Assembly (NCBI RefSeq): GCF_002159645.1
Contig: NZ_NFJB01000014.1
Coordinates: 31,716 to 95,715, forward strand
From: Parabacteroides sp. An277
GTDB taxonomy: Bacteria > Bacteroidota > Bacteroidia > Bacteroidales > Tannerellaceae
Direction of reading: 5' to 3'
Length of the DNA: 64,000 bases
Made by a program: the position numbers and the translations under genes. The notes under the pieces are model-generated. The model did no database searches and was not told where the DNA came from. It worked only from the letters and a program-made list of their open reading frames with translations. Of this stretch, positions 35,409 through 44,340 are shown piece by piece (the first letter of the stretch is position 1; each line of letters opens with the position of its first letter).

Positions 35409-35415
35409 GCATGTT

Positions 35416-37770
35416 TTACTGGTTCTTATTCCTGAAACTCTCGATGGGGTTCATGTTCGCCGCTTTCCAGCTTTGATAGAATACGGTGAGGAATGAGATG
35501 AGCAAACAGAACAACCCGGCAGCAATGAAGATGAGCGGGTTCAGCGAGATGCGGTAACTGTAATCCGCCAGCCAGTCGCTCATGAAATAATAAGCAACGG
35601 GTACCGCCAAGATAAAGGCGAACACTACATACATCAGGAATGTCTTCACCAGCTTGGTAAGGATTTGCTTGTTATCCGAACCGAACACCTTCCGCACCGC
35701 TACTTCCAACGAGCGTTGCTGGATGAAGTAGGTAGACATCGCCAACAGCCCGAGCAGCGAGATAAGGATGGCCACGAAGGTGAACACGCCCACAATCTTC
35801 GCCAAGCGGATTTGGGATTGGAAGCTGTCTTGCAACTCTTGGTCGTAGAAATTGCCCATCAATTCCAGGCCGCCGGTCAGGTCGCTGTACACTTTCTTGA
35901 TTTGGTTGACCGTATCGTAGGCATCCCCTTGAATATCCACCAGGAACACCCATGCCTCTTCGTCTGGCTTCAGGAAACGGAACATCACCGGGGCAATGCG
36001 GGCGGTGATATTTCCTTCGCGGAAGTCAGAGATGACGCCGGCTATCGAGAAGGAAAGGGCACCTGCGTCGCGACGGACAAGGCTGAACGATTGCGCATCT
36101 TGCGGGAGGTTCATCTGCCGCAAGGCTTCTTCGTTCAGGTACCATTCCGGGTTGGCCAGGTGATTGTCCTGTATCATTTGCAGCCCTAACAGGTCGAAAC
36201 ATTCCTTGTCCATCGGGTATTGCTGGAAGGAAATATTACGTTTGATGCCTCCGTCGTCGTAATAGGTTGTCCAGTTGTTGCTACCCAAGAGCGGGAGGCC
36301 TTGCGAACGTCCCACAGCACGGACTCCGCTAAGGGCAAGCAGCTTGTCTTTAAAGGTCTGTTGTTGGGAGTTCGATAAAGCATGGAGGTAAATGTAGTAA
36401 CGTCCCTTTGTTTCGTAGCCTACCGGTGCATGAAGCATGTGCGTAATTTGCAATATCATCACTAACGAGCAGGCGAGCATGACGATGGTAATGAAGTTTT
36501 GGAACGTGATGAACACTTTGCTGAACACCATCTTCGTCTTGACACGTAAGGTTCCGCGTACCACCTCAATCGGTTTGGCATTCGAGATGACCGTCGCAGG
36601 CAACCATCCGGCTATGCCTCCTACGATGAATACAAACAGCAGGATGGCAGCTAACCAAAGGGGCGAGAAGAGTATCGTGAGGTCGAGCTTCGTCTGCAAG
36701 AGGTCGTTGGCGAAGGGTTCTAAGGCAAAGGCGAACATCAGGGCTATCCCCAATGCCAAGAGGCACATCATCACGGATTCGGACATCAATCGCCAGAAGA
36801 GTTCCATCCGCGTAGAGCCTAACAGCCGCCGCGTCGCCATCTCCTTCGCCCGAAAGCCTGCCTGCGCGACGGTGAGGTTAATATAATTCAGTACCGCAAA
36901 GATAAGTATCAGGATGCCGACAGACATCAACACCATCACAAAGCGGCGGTCGCCGTTCTGCAAGGGCCAGTTGCCTCCCCACCCGGAGAAATAATAGTCG
37001 GATAGCGTTTCCATGTGTACCTCTTTCCAGATTTTGCGCTCGTAGGGCCAGAAGAAGGTCGAGAACCATTCCTTCATATCGTCGGCCCGTTGCTTGAAGT
37101 CCATGCCTTCGTGTACCAAGACGGCGCAGGTTGTCCCGCCGGCATTTCCGGTCTGGTCTGGGGCTAAGGTTGGGTTGAAGGGTTTAATCATGCGCCACGT
37201 GAGGATGATGTCGGTTTCCGGGAAAGCCGTGTGCTTGAAATCCTCGACCACGCCGCTGACGGTGAAGTGCAACGTGTCGATAGCGAAATTGCGCCCCATT
37301 ACGTCGTCCGTCCCGAACATTTTGCGGGCGAACGATTCAGACACGACCGCGCTCGAAGTCGCTACCAGCGCGTTCTTCGGGTCGCCTTGCAGGAGGCGGA
37401 AAGAGAATAGGTCGAAGAAAGTGGAGTCGGCAAACATCAGGCTCGCGTTCAGATTCACCCCGTTCGATTCAATCGGCGTTCCCGACCATTGCCCAAGCAC
37501 CATCGGGCACACTTTCTCAATCTCCGGGTAACGCTCTTTCATCATATAGGGGATAGCCGCGCCCATAACCGGTTGGCTTTCGTTCCCCACCAGATAGATG
37601 CGGTCTCCCTTTTCCTGAAACTTGTCCGTCGATAGCTCTTGCCACGTATAGACGGCGATAAACAACACAAACATCAGCGAGACCGAGAGCCCAAAGAGGT
37701 CAATCGCTGTATATCCCTTGTTCCGGCTGAGGAACTTCAGGTAAGTCTTCCAATTCGAAATGATATTCAT
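35416..37770 (-). CDS. MacB/FtsX-like ABC transporter permease (first copy)
   Basis: The protein has 784 residues starting at MNIISNWKTYLKFLSRNKGYTA, chosen because it matches the paralogue's start (MNVISNWKTYLKF). An open frame extends 26 codons further upstream but without family similarity. The domain plan is the same as for the 32801-35140 gene: helix, MacB core, central helices, second periplasmic core, terminal FtsX helices. The N-terminal ~45 and C-terminal ~135 residues are nearly identical to the paralogue while the periplasmic parts differ. This suggests recent duplication or gene conversion with divergence of the substrate-facing parts. No ATPase domain is present. Confidence 0.9.
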   Translation of the reverse strand: MNIISNWKTYLKFLSRNKGYTAIDLFGLSVSLMFVLFIAVYTWQELSTDKFQEKGDRIYLVGNESQPVMGAAIPYMMKERYPEIEKVCPMVLGQWSGTPIESNGVNLNASLMFADSTFFDLFSFRLLQGDPKNALVATSSAVVSESFARKMFGTDDVMGRNFAIDTLHFTVSGVVEDFKHTAFPETDIILTWRMIKPFNPTLAPDQTGNAGGTTCAVLVHEGMDFKQRADDMKEWFSTFFWPYERKIWKEVHMETLSDYYFSGWGGNWPLQNGDRRFVMVLMSVGILILIFAVLNYINLTVAQAGFRAKEMATRRLLGSTRMELFWRLMSESVMMCLLALGIALMFAFALEPFANDLLQTKLDLTILFSPLWLAAILLFVFIVGGIAGWLPATVISNAKPIEVVRGTLRVKTKMVFSKVFITFQNFITIVMLACSLVMILQITHMLHAPVGYETKGRYYIYLHALSNSQQQTFKDKLLALSGVRAVGRSQGLPLLGSNNWTTYYDDGGIKRNISFQQYPMDKECFDLLGLQMIQDNHLANPEWYLNEEALRQMNLPQDAQSFSLVRRDAGALSFSIAGVISDFREGNITARIAPVMFRFLKPDEEAWVFLVDIQGDAYDTVNQIKKVYSDLTGGLELMGNFYDQELQDSFQSQIRLAKIVGVFTFVAILISLLGLLAMSTYFIQQRSLEVAVRKVFGSDNKQILTKLVKTFLMYVVFAFILAVPVAYYFMSDWLADYSYRISLNPLIFIAAGLFCLLISFLTVFYQSWKAANMNPIESFRNKNQ

Positions 37771-37821
37771 TTTGTATACTATATTATGAGTTATGACTAA
37801 TTTTAATGATTCCTTATTCTT

Positions 37822-37908
37822 GGGCGATACTCTCGTGCAGAGCTGCACGAAGGTCTCGCCATACGTTGCACGAAAGTCTCGTGCAGAGCTGCACGAGCAT
37901 CTCGCCTA
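37822..37908. repeat. Palindrome repeat between hlyD-type and permease genes
   Basis: TCGTGCAGAGCTGCACGA occurs at 37833-37850 and again at 37879-37896, 46 nt apart. A half copy (TTGCACGA) lies between, and TCTCGCC boxes follow each copy. The first copy has an extra outer stem GGCGA/TCGCC (37823-37860). It lies in the 171-nt intercistronic gap of the efflux operon. Confidence 0.8.
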
Positions 37909-37941
37909 TTCCGCCTTTAGGCTGTTCGCGGGTTGATTCCT

Positions 37942-39192
37942 TTATTCCAGCACCAACACTTCGTTATCCTTATAAGCCTCATAGCTGGAGACAATCACCT
38001 TTTCGCCCGGTTGCAGGCCGTCCAGTATCTCGTAGTATTGTGGATTCTGGCGTCCAATCTTAATCTGACGACGGTAAGCCTTCTTGCCGTCCGCATCGAG
38101 TACGAATACCCAGTTGCCACCCGTGCTCTGGAAGAAGGTGCCCTTCGGGATGATGATGCTCTCGGTCGGCTGGCCCAATTCCAAGTTGATGTAGTAGGTC
38201 TGGCCGGTGCGGATGTTGTCTGGCCGCTCGCCCGTGAAGACAAAATCCGTGCGGAACTTCCCTTCGCGTACTTCCGGATATACCTTGCGTACCTTCAGGG
38301 CGAACTGCTGTCCTTGGCGGTCGAACGAAGCCGACAAACCTGGTTTCACGCGGTCGATGTAATGCTCGTCTATCATCGCTTCGATCTTATAGTCGGAGAG
38401 GTCGTTCACCTGCCCAATCATCTGCCCGGAGGTGATGTTCTGCCCTAATACCACATCCAAGAGACCCAGTTCGCCGTCAATCTTCGAGCGGACATTCAAG
38501 TTCTCTTTGCGCTGATGGATAAGCTGGATGTTCTTCCGCATGTTCGCCAAGCTGAATTCCATTTCCTCCATCTGGATGCCGCGCGAGAGCGAATCCTGCA
38601 CCAACCGCTGGACGACCAAGTCGAACTTCCTCTTTGCCAGTTCATAGTCCTCTTTGGCTTGTAAGTATTCCTCTTTGGCTACCAACTCTTCCTTGTAGAG
38701 CTGGGCGTACTGCTCATACTTGCGTTGGGCACGCGACATATCCATGGCATATTGCGCCCGTTCCGTTTCGTTCTGGAGCTTGTCTTGTTCCATGGTCACC
38801 TGCGTATTGCGGAGAAGGTTCTGCTTCTCGGCCAATTCCGCTTCGGCGTTCAAGATTTCAAGGTCGAGGTTCGAGTTGGAGAGGCGGACAATCACATCGC
38901 CCTGCTTCACCTGCGCACCCTCTTCCACTACCTTTTCTTGTACGATACCGCCCTCTTCCGGACTCAGTTGCACGACGGTTATCGGTTGTACTTGTCCATC
39001 TACGCGGACAAAGTCATTGAACATCTCTTTCTTCGCTTCGCCAATGCTTAATCCCCTTTCTTCTACTTTCAAAGTCGAAGCATGATTACCAAAGATAACG
39101 CTTACCAAAATCACGAGAAACACCGCACCGCCAATGATATACGGAATATGTTTCTTCTGAATGCCTTTTTTCTTTTCTAACTGAATATCCAT
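37942..39192 (-). CDS. HlyD/MacA-type periplasmic efflux adaptor
   Basis: The protein has 416 residues. A single N-terminal membrane helix (YIIGGAVFLVILVSVIFG) is followed by a lipoyl/barrel half (VQPITVVQLSPEEGGIVQEKVVEEGAQVKQGDVIVRL). A long coiled-coil hairpin rich in Glu/Gln (about 110-230) and a second barrel half (GQTYYINLELGQ, KKAYRRQIKIGRQ) complete it. It bridges the inner-membrane permeases and the TolC channel. It lies 52 nt after the tolC-type gene and precedes the permeases on the same strand. Confidence 0.93.
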   Translation of the reverse strand: MDIQLEKKKGIQKKHIPYIIGGAVFLVILVSVIFGNHASTLKVEERGLSIGEAKKEMFNDFVRVDGQVQPITVVQLSPEEGGIVQEKVVEEGAQVKQGDVIVRLSNSNLDLEILNAEAELAEKQNLLRNTQVTMEQDKLQNETERAQYAMDMSRAQRKYEQYAQLYKEELVAKEEYLQAKEDYELAKRKFDLVVQRLVQDSLSRGIQMEEMEFSLANMRKNIQLIHQRKENLNVRSKIDGELGLLDVVLGQNITSGQMIGQVNDLSDYKIEAMIDEHYIDRVKPGLSASFDRQGQQFALKVRKVYPEVREGKFRTDFVFTGERPDNIRTGQTYYINLELGQPTESIIIPKGTFFQSTGGNWVFVLDADGKKAYRRQIKIGRQNPQYYEILDGLQPGEKVIVSSYEAYKDNEVLVLE

Positions 39193-39244
39193 GACTTTAT
39201 ATCTTTTTTATGTTTACAAATTTGTTCTTTCTTAATCCTTTTAT

Positions 39245-40582
39245 TTAATAGAGCGGTTTCCCTTTATAATAATCTACCTGTTTGCACTTGATGATATACA
39301 TGAGTTTCTTCTGAAGCAAATCGGCACGGGAGGTAAGCAAGGTGGCCGAGCTGGTGCGCACGTCTATCGGGCTCATCAATCCCTCTTCATACTTCCGGCT
39401 CGTGACTTGATACGCCAATGCATCCGACTTGACCTTCTTTTGCATTTGAATGGTCTCTTTCGCATAACCCCGTCTGTCTAACACCGCTTGTTCGACGGCT
39501 GTGCGGAGTTGGCGAAGGACTTCCGTTTTGGTCTCTTGGGCAATCCGCATATTGTTACGACCCCGGCGAAGGTTGGTAATCTTGCCTAAACCATCGAACA
39601 ATGGAAAGCTCAACGTAAATTGGAAGTATTCACTCCGGTTGTTCTTGAATTGTTCGCCAAAAGGAAGCGCCTCGGCATCGCCTGTTAAGGACTTATAATA
39701 GTTGGTCGACACACCTGCCGAGAAGGAAATCGTCGGAAGTAACGCGCCCTTATAGATGCGGTATTGGTATTTTGCTTCATTCAATTGGAAATCCGCTTGG
39801 AGGGCGGTCGGGTTGTTTGTACTGGCGTAGTCGAATATCTCGGATACGTTTTCTACTTCCGGGAGAATCTGGAGGTCGGGTACGACGGTATCGACCTGCA
39901 ACGCGCTATCAGCCGGGTAATTCATCGACTCTTTGAGTTGTACCATCGCGGTGTTGTAGAGGTTCTGTTGGTGCGTCAGGTTATAATCATCCGTAGCTAC
40001 TTGCGCTTCAAACTCGGCCACGTCCGCTTGGCTCTTCAATCCCAGCTCCGCTTGGCGTTGGGTTTGGCGAAGAGTTAACCGGCTTTCGGCCAATTTCTCT
40101 TCGGCCATACGGATTGTCCCTAAGTAATAGACCGTATTCATGTAATATTCCATGGTTTGGAGGGCGAGGTCGTCTTTCGCCTTCTGCACATCGTTCAAGC
40201 CCATGCGGCGGTTCGATTTCGCCATCAGCCATTGATTGATCAATTGTCCACCTGTGAAGACAGGAATGCTAAACGAAATCCCGTAGTCGTTGTTAAACGT
40301 CGATACATTATTATAGGTATTCGTGGCCGGGTCAATCGAACGTCCGTAGCTGTTCGATGTGCCGATGCTCGTGTTTACCGACGGGAAGAAGGAGGCAATC
40401 GCCGCATCCCGTTCCGCCTTGTACGTATTAGCCGTATGGATTTGTTTCTTAACCGAAGGGGCGTTCTCGACGGCATAACGCATACAATCGTCGAGCGTCC
40501 AAACCTTCTCTTCTTGTGCCTGTACCTCGATAGAAGCAAACAGGCCGACCGAAAATACTGTTGTTAGAATAATATGTTTCAT
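39245..40582 (-). CDS. TolC-family outer-membrane efflux channel
   Basis: The protein has 445 residues with a signal peptide (ending VQAQ, about residue 23). It starts WTLDDCMRYAVENAPSVKKQ and has the two-fold repeated helical hairpins of OEP proteins (AERDAAIASFFPSVNTSIGTS, LRQLRTAVEQAVLDRRGYAKE, KYEEGLMSPIDVRTSSATLL). It is the first gene of the efflux operon tolC-hlyD-permease-permease. A near-perfect sigma-54 promoter (40613-40629) and two upstream palindromes precede it, matching the NtrC-type regulator encoded at 44341. Confidence 0.95.
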   Translation of the reverse strand: MKHIILTTVFSVGLFASIEVQAQEEKVWTLDDCMRYAVENAPSVKKQIHTANTYKAERDAAIASFFPSVNTSIGTSNSYGRSIDPATNTYNNVSTFNNDYGISFSIPVFTGGQLINQWLMAKSNRRMGLNDVQKAKDDLALQTMEYYMNTVYYLGTIRMAEEKLAESRLTLRQTQRQAELGLKSQADVAEFEAQVATDDYNLTHQQNLYNTAMVQLKESMNYPADSALQVDTVVPDLQILPEVENVSEIFDYASTNNPTALQADFQLNEAKYQYRIYKGALLPTISFSAGVSTNYYKSLTGDAEALPFGEQFKNNRSEYFQFTLSFPLFDGLGKITNLRRGRNNMRIAQETKTEVLRQLRTAVEQAVLDRRGYAKETIQMQKKVKSDALAYQVTSRKYEEGLMSPIDVRTSSATLLTSRADLLQKKLMYIIKCKQVDYYKGKPLY

Positions 40583-40612
40583 CTTGTCGTTATTTTTTTC
40601 TACCTAAAAATA

Positions 40613-40629
40613 AGCAAATATCGTGCCAA
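40613..40629 (-). promoter_or_regulatory. Sigma-54 (-24/-12) promoter of the tolC efflux operon
   Basis: The minus strand reads TTGGCACGATATTTGCT, which matches the sigma-54 consensus TGGCAC-N5-TTGC at every defined base. The -12 element is about 31 nt upstream of the tolC ATG (40582), giving a short leader. Confidence 0.85.
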
Positions 40630-40682
40630 ACAAGATAAATAGTTGTTTGTTAAATAGATAACACTTCTTAACTCTTGGAAAA

Positions 40683-40721
40683 GTGTCAAATTTTTTGACA
40701 CCACTGTCCAATTTTTTGACA
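40683..40721 (-). promoter_or_regulatory. Two palindromic activator sites upstream of the sigma-54 promoter
   Basis: GTGTCAAATTTTTTGACAC (40683-40701) is a perfect palindrome, and TGTCCAATTTTTTGACA (40705-40721) is a near copy. Their centres are 21 bp apart, on the same DNA face. They lie about 90-115 bp upstream of the predicted start site, the usual position of enhancer-binding-protein sites. The likely ligand is the regulator encoded at 44341-45696 (inference). Confidence 0.7.
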
Positions 40722-40800
40722 CTTTCCTTCCGCGAGAAACAGCGAAACAAGGAAGGAAAACTTCCGAATACGCCGAGAAAAGTGGGGAAAGTAACGGGGA

Positions 40801-40894
40801 ATTCTTTACGTATCGTCGATGTTTGTACAAATATCGTCGATATTTCTATATCTTTAGGCTAAAGATACACAAATATCGACGATACGTGGAGAAT
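40801..40894. repeat. Long inverted-repeat element, sister of 32664-32788
   Basis: The arms TACGTATCGTCGATGTTTGT (40807-40826) and its near complement (40869-40888) enclose TATCGTCGATA and TATCTTTAGGCTAAAGATA (40849-40867). It lies upstream of the tolC operon, so the pair of sister elements brackets that operon. The remaining sequence to 41073 is GC-richer with an imperfect inverted repeat and no credible gene. Confidence 0.8.
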
Positions 40895-41073
40895 AATCAG
40901 GCAAGGAAATAAGTTTTCATCGGGGATATCCATCTTTTGGCTTAGGCAGACAAACAAACGAGAGGAGAGGCCGGCAAGCCGACTCGGTTTTTTTAATTCC
41001 TTGTCTACTTGTCAACCCCTCCTCTTGTCTATTAAACCGGAGGTCGTCTGAAGCTTTTTCTTTGGCTTGCCTC

Positions 41074-41907
41074 TTATTTATAAAGCGCTTTGCCCAGCTC
41101 TTCCAATCCGGCTTCTCCAGGCAAACCGGGATAGGCTTCCTTCATGGCGTGGCTAAAGTCCTGTGCTGTTTGGTTGTTTTTCAGGACCTCTTTCATCTTT
41201 TTCAAGTAAGCGATTTTGAATTCTACGGCATCTCGTTTCGCCGCACCGCCATGTCCGCCGAGGAATAGTTCCGCTCCCGAATCCAATGAGTTCTTGGCTT
41301 CTATAATCTCTGCGTCTATAGCGGCCGGAGAAGATACTTGCAAGTGGCTGACATGCGCCTTGGCCGGAGCCCAGTGCGTGTAATAAGCCTTGCCGCCGAT
41401 TAGGATACTTGCGCCAGGAAAGTCGGAAGTAGCCCCGCGACGGAACTCAAACGAGACGCCAGCCCAAGTCTGCGTCGTGCCGAATTTTACTTCCGTGGCG
41501 TTGTCTGTAGGCATTTCAGTCAAGGCATCACCGAAAGCCTGTGCAAAACCTTGCATCATACCGCCATACACTTCGCCTTTAGTAAATGCAGGCATACCTT
41601 CCGCCATTACCACTTCATGGTTTCCTGTACCGCCTACATGATAGTCTGTGATGCGTTTCTCTACGGGTTTGTCCAACTTAGAAAGATAAGAATCAAACTC
41701 CGCTACATTGTCTTTGAACAACGGCTGCTCCATGGTGACGAGCGCCTCTTTACCTTCGATGATGTAACTTGCATCGCCCAACGCATCGTGGGTGTAATAC
41801 ACATGCAATTTAAAATTGCCGAGGTCGTGTACCTCGAAACGTCCTTTTTCTTGTGCCATCACTGTAATTGCTAAAAGATTGAACAAAATAAATAATACCT
41901 TTTTCAT
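41074..41907 (-). CDS. Secreted protein with degenerate metallo-beta-lactamase fold
   Basis: The protein has 277 residues with a signal peptide (VMAQ, about residue 18). The order of segments fits an MBL-fold protein: HDALGDASYIIEGKEALVTMEQPLF, ITDYHVGGTGNHEVV, ILIGGKAYYTHWAPAKAHVSHL and ELFLGGHGGA. The canonical HxHxDH zinc motif is reduced to YHVGGTGN, so zinc-dependent hydrolysis may be lost or changed. It is monocistronic with its own promoter at 41964-41994. Function is unknown, and a periplasmic binding or altered hydrolase role is possible. Confidence 0.65.
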   Translation of the reverse strand: MKKVLFILFNLLAITVMAQEKGRFEVHDLGNFKLHVYYTHDALGDASYIIEGKEALVTMEQPLFKDNVAEFDSYLSKLDKPVEKRITDYHVGGTGNHEVVMAEGMPAFTKGEVYGGMMQGFAQAFGDALTEMPTDNATEVKFGTTQTWAGVSFEFRRGATSDFPGASILIGGKAYYTHWAPAKAHVSHLQVSSPAAIDAEIIEAKNSLDSGAELFLGGHGGAAKRDAVEFKIAYLKKMKEVLKNNQTAQDFSHAMKEAYPGLPGEAGLEELGKALYK

Positions 41908-41963
41908 TGCTTGTTGTTTTTATAATGTTACTTACTAAAAGAATCTTTGTTTCCTTTTCGCTG

Positions 41964-41994
41964 CAAAATTAATAAGCCTATTTTGATACCACAA
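41964..41994 (-). promoter_or_regulatory. Bacteroidetes-type promoter of the MBL-like gene
   Basis: The minus strand reads TAATTTTG (41964-41971) with TTG at 41992-41994, spacer 20 nt. It lies 57 nt before the start codon. Confidence 0.65.
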
Positions 41995-42130
41995 GTAGGT
42001 ACTTGTAAGTTAGATACTTACGAGAAAGTGACTATTATTGTGTATAAACTAATTGCAGATGCCATTTTTTTGAAAAAAATTTTTGGTTCAGCAATGAATC
42101 CAAATCGGAGGTTTTCTCGGAGATTTTCTT

Positions 42131-42138
42131 TAAATTTG
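42131..42138 (+). promoter_or_regulatory. -7 box of the maf gene
   Basis: TAAATTTG is a perfect TAnnTTTG, 18 nt before the ATG at 42157. No clear -33 element is visible. Confidence 0.5.
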
Positions 42139-42156
42139 AACCCAAATTGAAAGGAA

Positions 42157-42732
42157 ATGAAGGTAAAGGATTATCATATTATATTAGCATCTAATTCGCC
42201 TCGGCGGAAGGAATTGCTGGCGGGTTTAGATGTAGCGTTTGAAGTGCGGGTCATCCCTGGATTGGAAGAACATTATCCGGCTTCGCTCCCGGCAGAAGAG
42301 ATACCCGTTTTCTTGGCCAAGCAAAAAGCGGAAGCCTATACGAAGGAGATGAGTGCCTGCACGCTGCTGATTACGGCTGATACCATCGTGTGGAATCGGG
42401 GAGAAGTGATAGGAAAACCGAAAGATAGGGAAGACGCCATACGGATGCTTCAATCGCTGAGTGGCCATGCACACAAGGTCATTACAGGTGTTTGCCTGAC
42501 GACACAAGAGAAACAAAAGGCATTCGCGGTTACGTCGACCGTCTATTTTGCTTCCCTTTCAGACGAAGAGATTATCTATTATGTAGACCACTACAAACCC
42601 TTCGACAAAGCGGGGGCGTATGGTATCCAGGAATGGATTGGTTATGTGGGCGTAGAGCGTATCGACGGAAGTTTTTACAATGTCATGGGGCTTCCGGTTC
42701 AACGTCTTTATCAGGAATTGAAAAGGTTTTAA
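42157..42732 (+). CDS. maf: Maf-family nucleotide pyrophosphatase
   Basis: The protein has 191 residues. It hydrolyses non-canonical or surplus nucleoside triphosphates (dTTP/UTP-type) to monophosphates in the cytoplasm. Motifs are [17 protein letters not shown] at the N-terminus, [34 protein letters not shown], and [31 protein letters not shown]. The next gene (GH51) starts 28 nt later, so they probably share a transcript despite unrelated roles. Confidence 0.96.
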   Translation: MKVKDYHIILASNSPRRKELLAGLDVAFEVRVIPGLEEHYPASLPAEEIPVFLAKQKAEAYTKEMSACTLLITADTIVWNRGEVIGKPKDREDAIRMLQSLSGHAHKVITGVCLTTQEKQKAFAVTSTVYFASLSDEEIIYYVDHYKPFDKAGAYGIQEWIGYVGVERIDGSFYNVMGLPVQRLYQELKRF

Positions 42733-42760
42733 TCACTATTTAAACAAGTATAAAGATACA

Positions 42761-44305
42761 ATGAAAAGCATTTTATTAGTTCTTGCGGCGGCATTTACTT
42801 TATCTGCCCAAGCACAACGGGAAGCTTCGGTTCGTATTTATCCGGAACAGGGAAAGCAAGTTATCCATAAGAATATTTACGGACAATTTGCCGAACATTT
42901 GGGTTCGTGCATTTATGGCGGACTTTGGGTCGGACCCGAAAGCGATATTCCGAACGTACAAGGTTATCGGACGGATGTATTGGAAGCATTGAAAAAGCTC
43001 CAAGTACCGGTACTTCGTTGGCCGGGTGGATGTTTTGCGGATGAATATCATTGGATGGATGGCATTGGACCGGTAGCAAACCGTCCGCGCATGGTAAATA
43101 ACAATTGGGGAGGTACGGTAGAAGATAATAGTTTTGGCACACACGAATTTCTAAACCTGTGCGAACTCATCGGATGCGAACCTTATGTAAGTTTGAACGT
43201 AGGAAGCGGTACGGTCGAAGAGATGGCGAAATGGGTAGAATACATGACGGCTGAGGAGGGGCCTATGGCCAAACTTCGTAAGGAAAACGGACGAGAAAAG
43301 CCATGGAAAGTGAAATACATCGGTGTAGGTAATGAGAGTTGGGGATGTGGTGGAAGCATGCGGCCGGAATATTATGCGGATTTATACCGTCGTTATGCCA
43401 CTTATTGTCGGAATTACAACGGAAATCAACTATTCAAGATAGCAAGTGGGGCGAGCGATTACGATTATAATTGGACAAAGGTGCTGATGCAACGTGTAGG
43501 GAATCGGATGCATGGGCTTTCTTTGCATTATTATACAGTAATGGGCTGGGACGGAAGCAAAGGTTCCGCTACGAACTTTACGGATGAAGACTATTATTGG
43601 GCGTTGGGTAAATGTTTGGAAATCGAACCCGTAATGCAAAAGCACATTCAGATTATGGACGAATATGACCCGCAGAAACAAATCGCGCTTTTGGTAGATG
43701 AATGGGGTACTTGGTGGGATGAGGAGCCAGGGACTATTCAAGGACATCTTTATCAACAAAACACTTTGCGGGATGCTTTTGTAGCTGCACTAACGCTCAA
43801 TGTATTTCATAAATATACGGACCGTGTGCAAATGACGAACATTGCCCAAATAGCCAATGTGCTTCAAGCCATGGTACTAACTGAAGGCAATAAGATGTTG
43901 CTTACCCCCACTTACCACGTGTTCGAGATGTATAAAGTACACCAAAATGCAACTTATCTGCCATTAGATTTGATATGTGATAAGGTGAAAGTACGAGACA
44001 ATCGGGAGGTTCCTATGCTCAGTGTATCTGCCTCGCGAGATAACGCTGGGAAAATACACATCAGCTTGGCTAATGTAGATTTGAAACAGAGCGAAACGGT
44101 ACGTATCGATATATCAGGTCTTCAAGTAAAAGCGGTGAATGGACGTATTTTGACGGCTCCCGAAATCCAATCGCATAATACTTTCGAAGATCCCGATGTC
44201 GTAAAGCCTGTTCCTTTCCGCCATATTTATTGGGAGGGAGATGAGTTACGCGTAGAGATGCCGTCCAAATCCATTATTGTCTTGGAAGCGGAGATTCAAA
44301 AATAA
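42761..44305 (+). CDS. GH51 alpha-L-arabinofuranosidase (secreted)
   Basis: The protein has 514 residues with a signal peptide (TLSAQAQ, about residue 19). It removes arabinofuranose side chains from arabinan or arabinoxylan. The catalytic acid/base is Glu192 in [10 protein letters not shown] and the nucleophile Glu314 in [10 protein letters not shown], both in exact family context. [19 protein letters not shown] (about residues 86-104) is also diagnostic. A C-terminal beta-sandwich ends the protein. No susCD pair or other arabinan enzyme is adjacent, so it appears to be a stand-alone enzyme. Confidence 0.96.
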   Translation: MKSILLVLAAAFTLSAQAQREASVRIYPEQGKQVIHKNIYGQFAEHLGSCIYGGLWVGPESDIPNVQGYRTDVLEALKKLQVPVLRWPGGCFADEYHWMDGIGPVANRPRMVNNNWGGTVEDNSFGTHEFLNLCELIGCEPYVSLNVGSGTVEEMAKWVEYMTAEEGPMAKLRKENGREKPWKVKYIGVGNESWGCGGSMRPEYYADLYRRYATYCRNYNGNQLFKIASGASDYDYNWTKVLMQRVGNRMHGLSLHYYTVMGWDGSKGSATNFTDEDYYWALGKCLEIEPVMQKHIQIMDEYDPQKQIALLVDEWGTWWDEEPGTIQGHLYQQNTLRDAFVAALTLNVFHKYTDRVQMTNIAQIANVLQAMVLTEGNKMLLTPTYHVFEMYKVHQNATYLPLDLICDKVKVRDNREVPMLSVSASRDNAGKIHISLANVDLKQSETVRIDISGLQVKAVNGRILTAPEIQSHNTFEDPDVVKPVPFRHIYWEGDELRVEMPSKSIIVLEAEIQK

Positions 44306-44309
44306 TGCC

Positions 44310-44317
44310 TACCTTTG
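44310..44317 (+). promoter_or_regulatory. -7 box of the regulator/kinase pair
   Basis: TACCTTTG fits TAnnTTTG and lies 23 nt before the ATG of the response regulator, just after the GH51 stop. The two-component genes therefore have their own vegetative-type start. Confidence 0.5.
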
Positions 44318-44340
44318 CGCGGATTTAAAGCAAAGAAAGA

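Noticed and set aside
35137..35412. Repetitive ORFs on both strands through the 42-nt array (minus 35137-35412 and plus 35204-35476)
   Set aside because: They exist only because the repeat is a stop-free multiple of three. The peptides are low-complexity and overlap the ends of real genes, and no ribosome-binding or conserved start is seen.
37771..37848. Upstream 26-codon extension of the first permease gene
   Set aside because: It lacks similarity to the paralogue, whose start aligns with the ATG at 37770; the extension runs into the palindrome repeat region.
40600..40830. 76-codon minus-strand ORF upstream of tolC
   Set aside because: It covers the sigma-54 promoter and its enhancer palindromes and has no protein-like character.
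41947..42150. 67-codon plus-strand ORF before maf
   Set aside because: It overlaps both the minus-strand promoter of the MBL-like gene and the maf promoter; composition is not gene-like.
44310..44340. Sigma-54 promoter for the regulator/kinase pair
   Set aside because: Only a TAnnTTTG vegetative box is visible here; no TGGCAC-N5-TTGC match.
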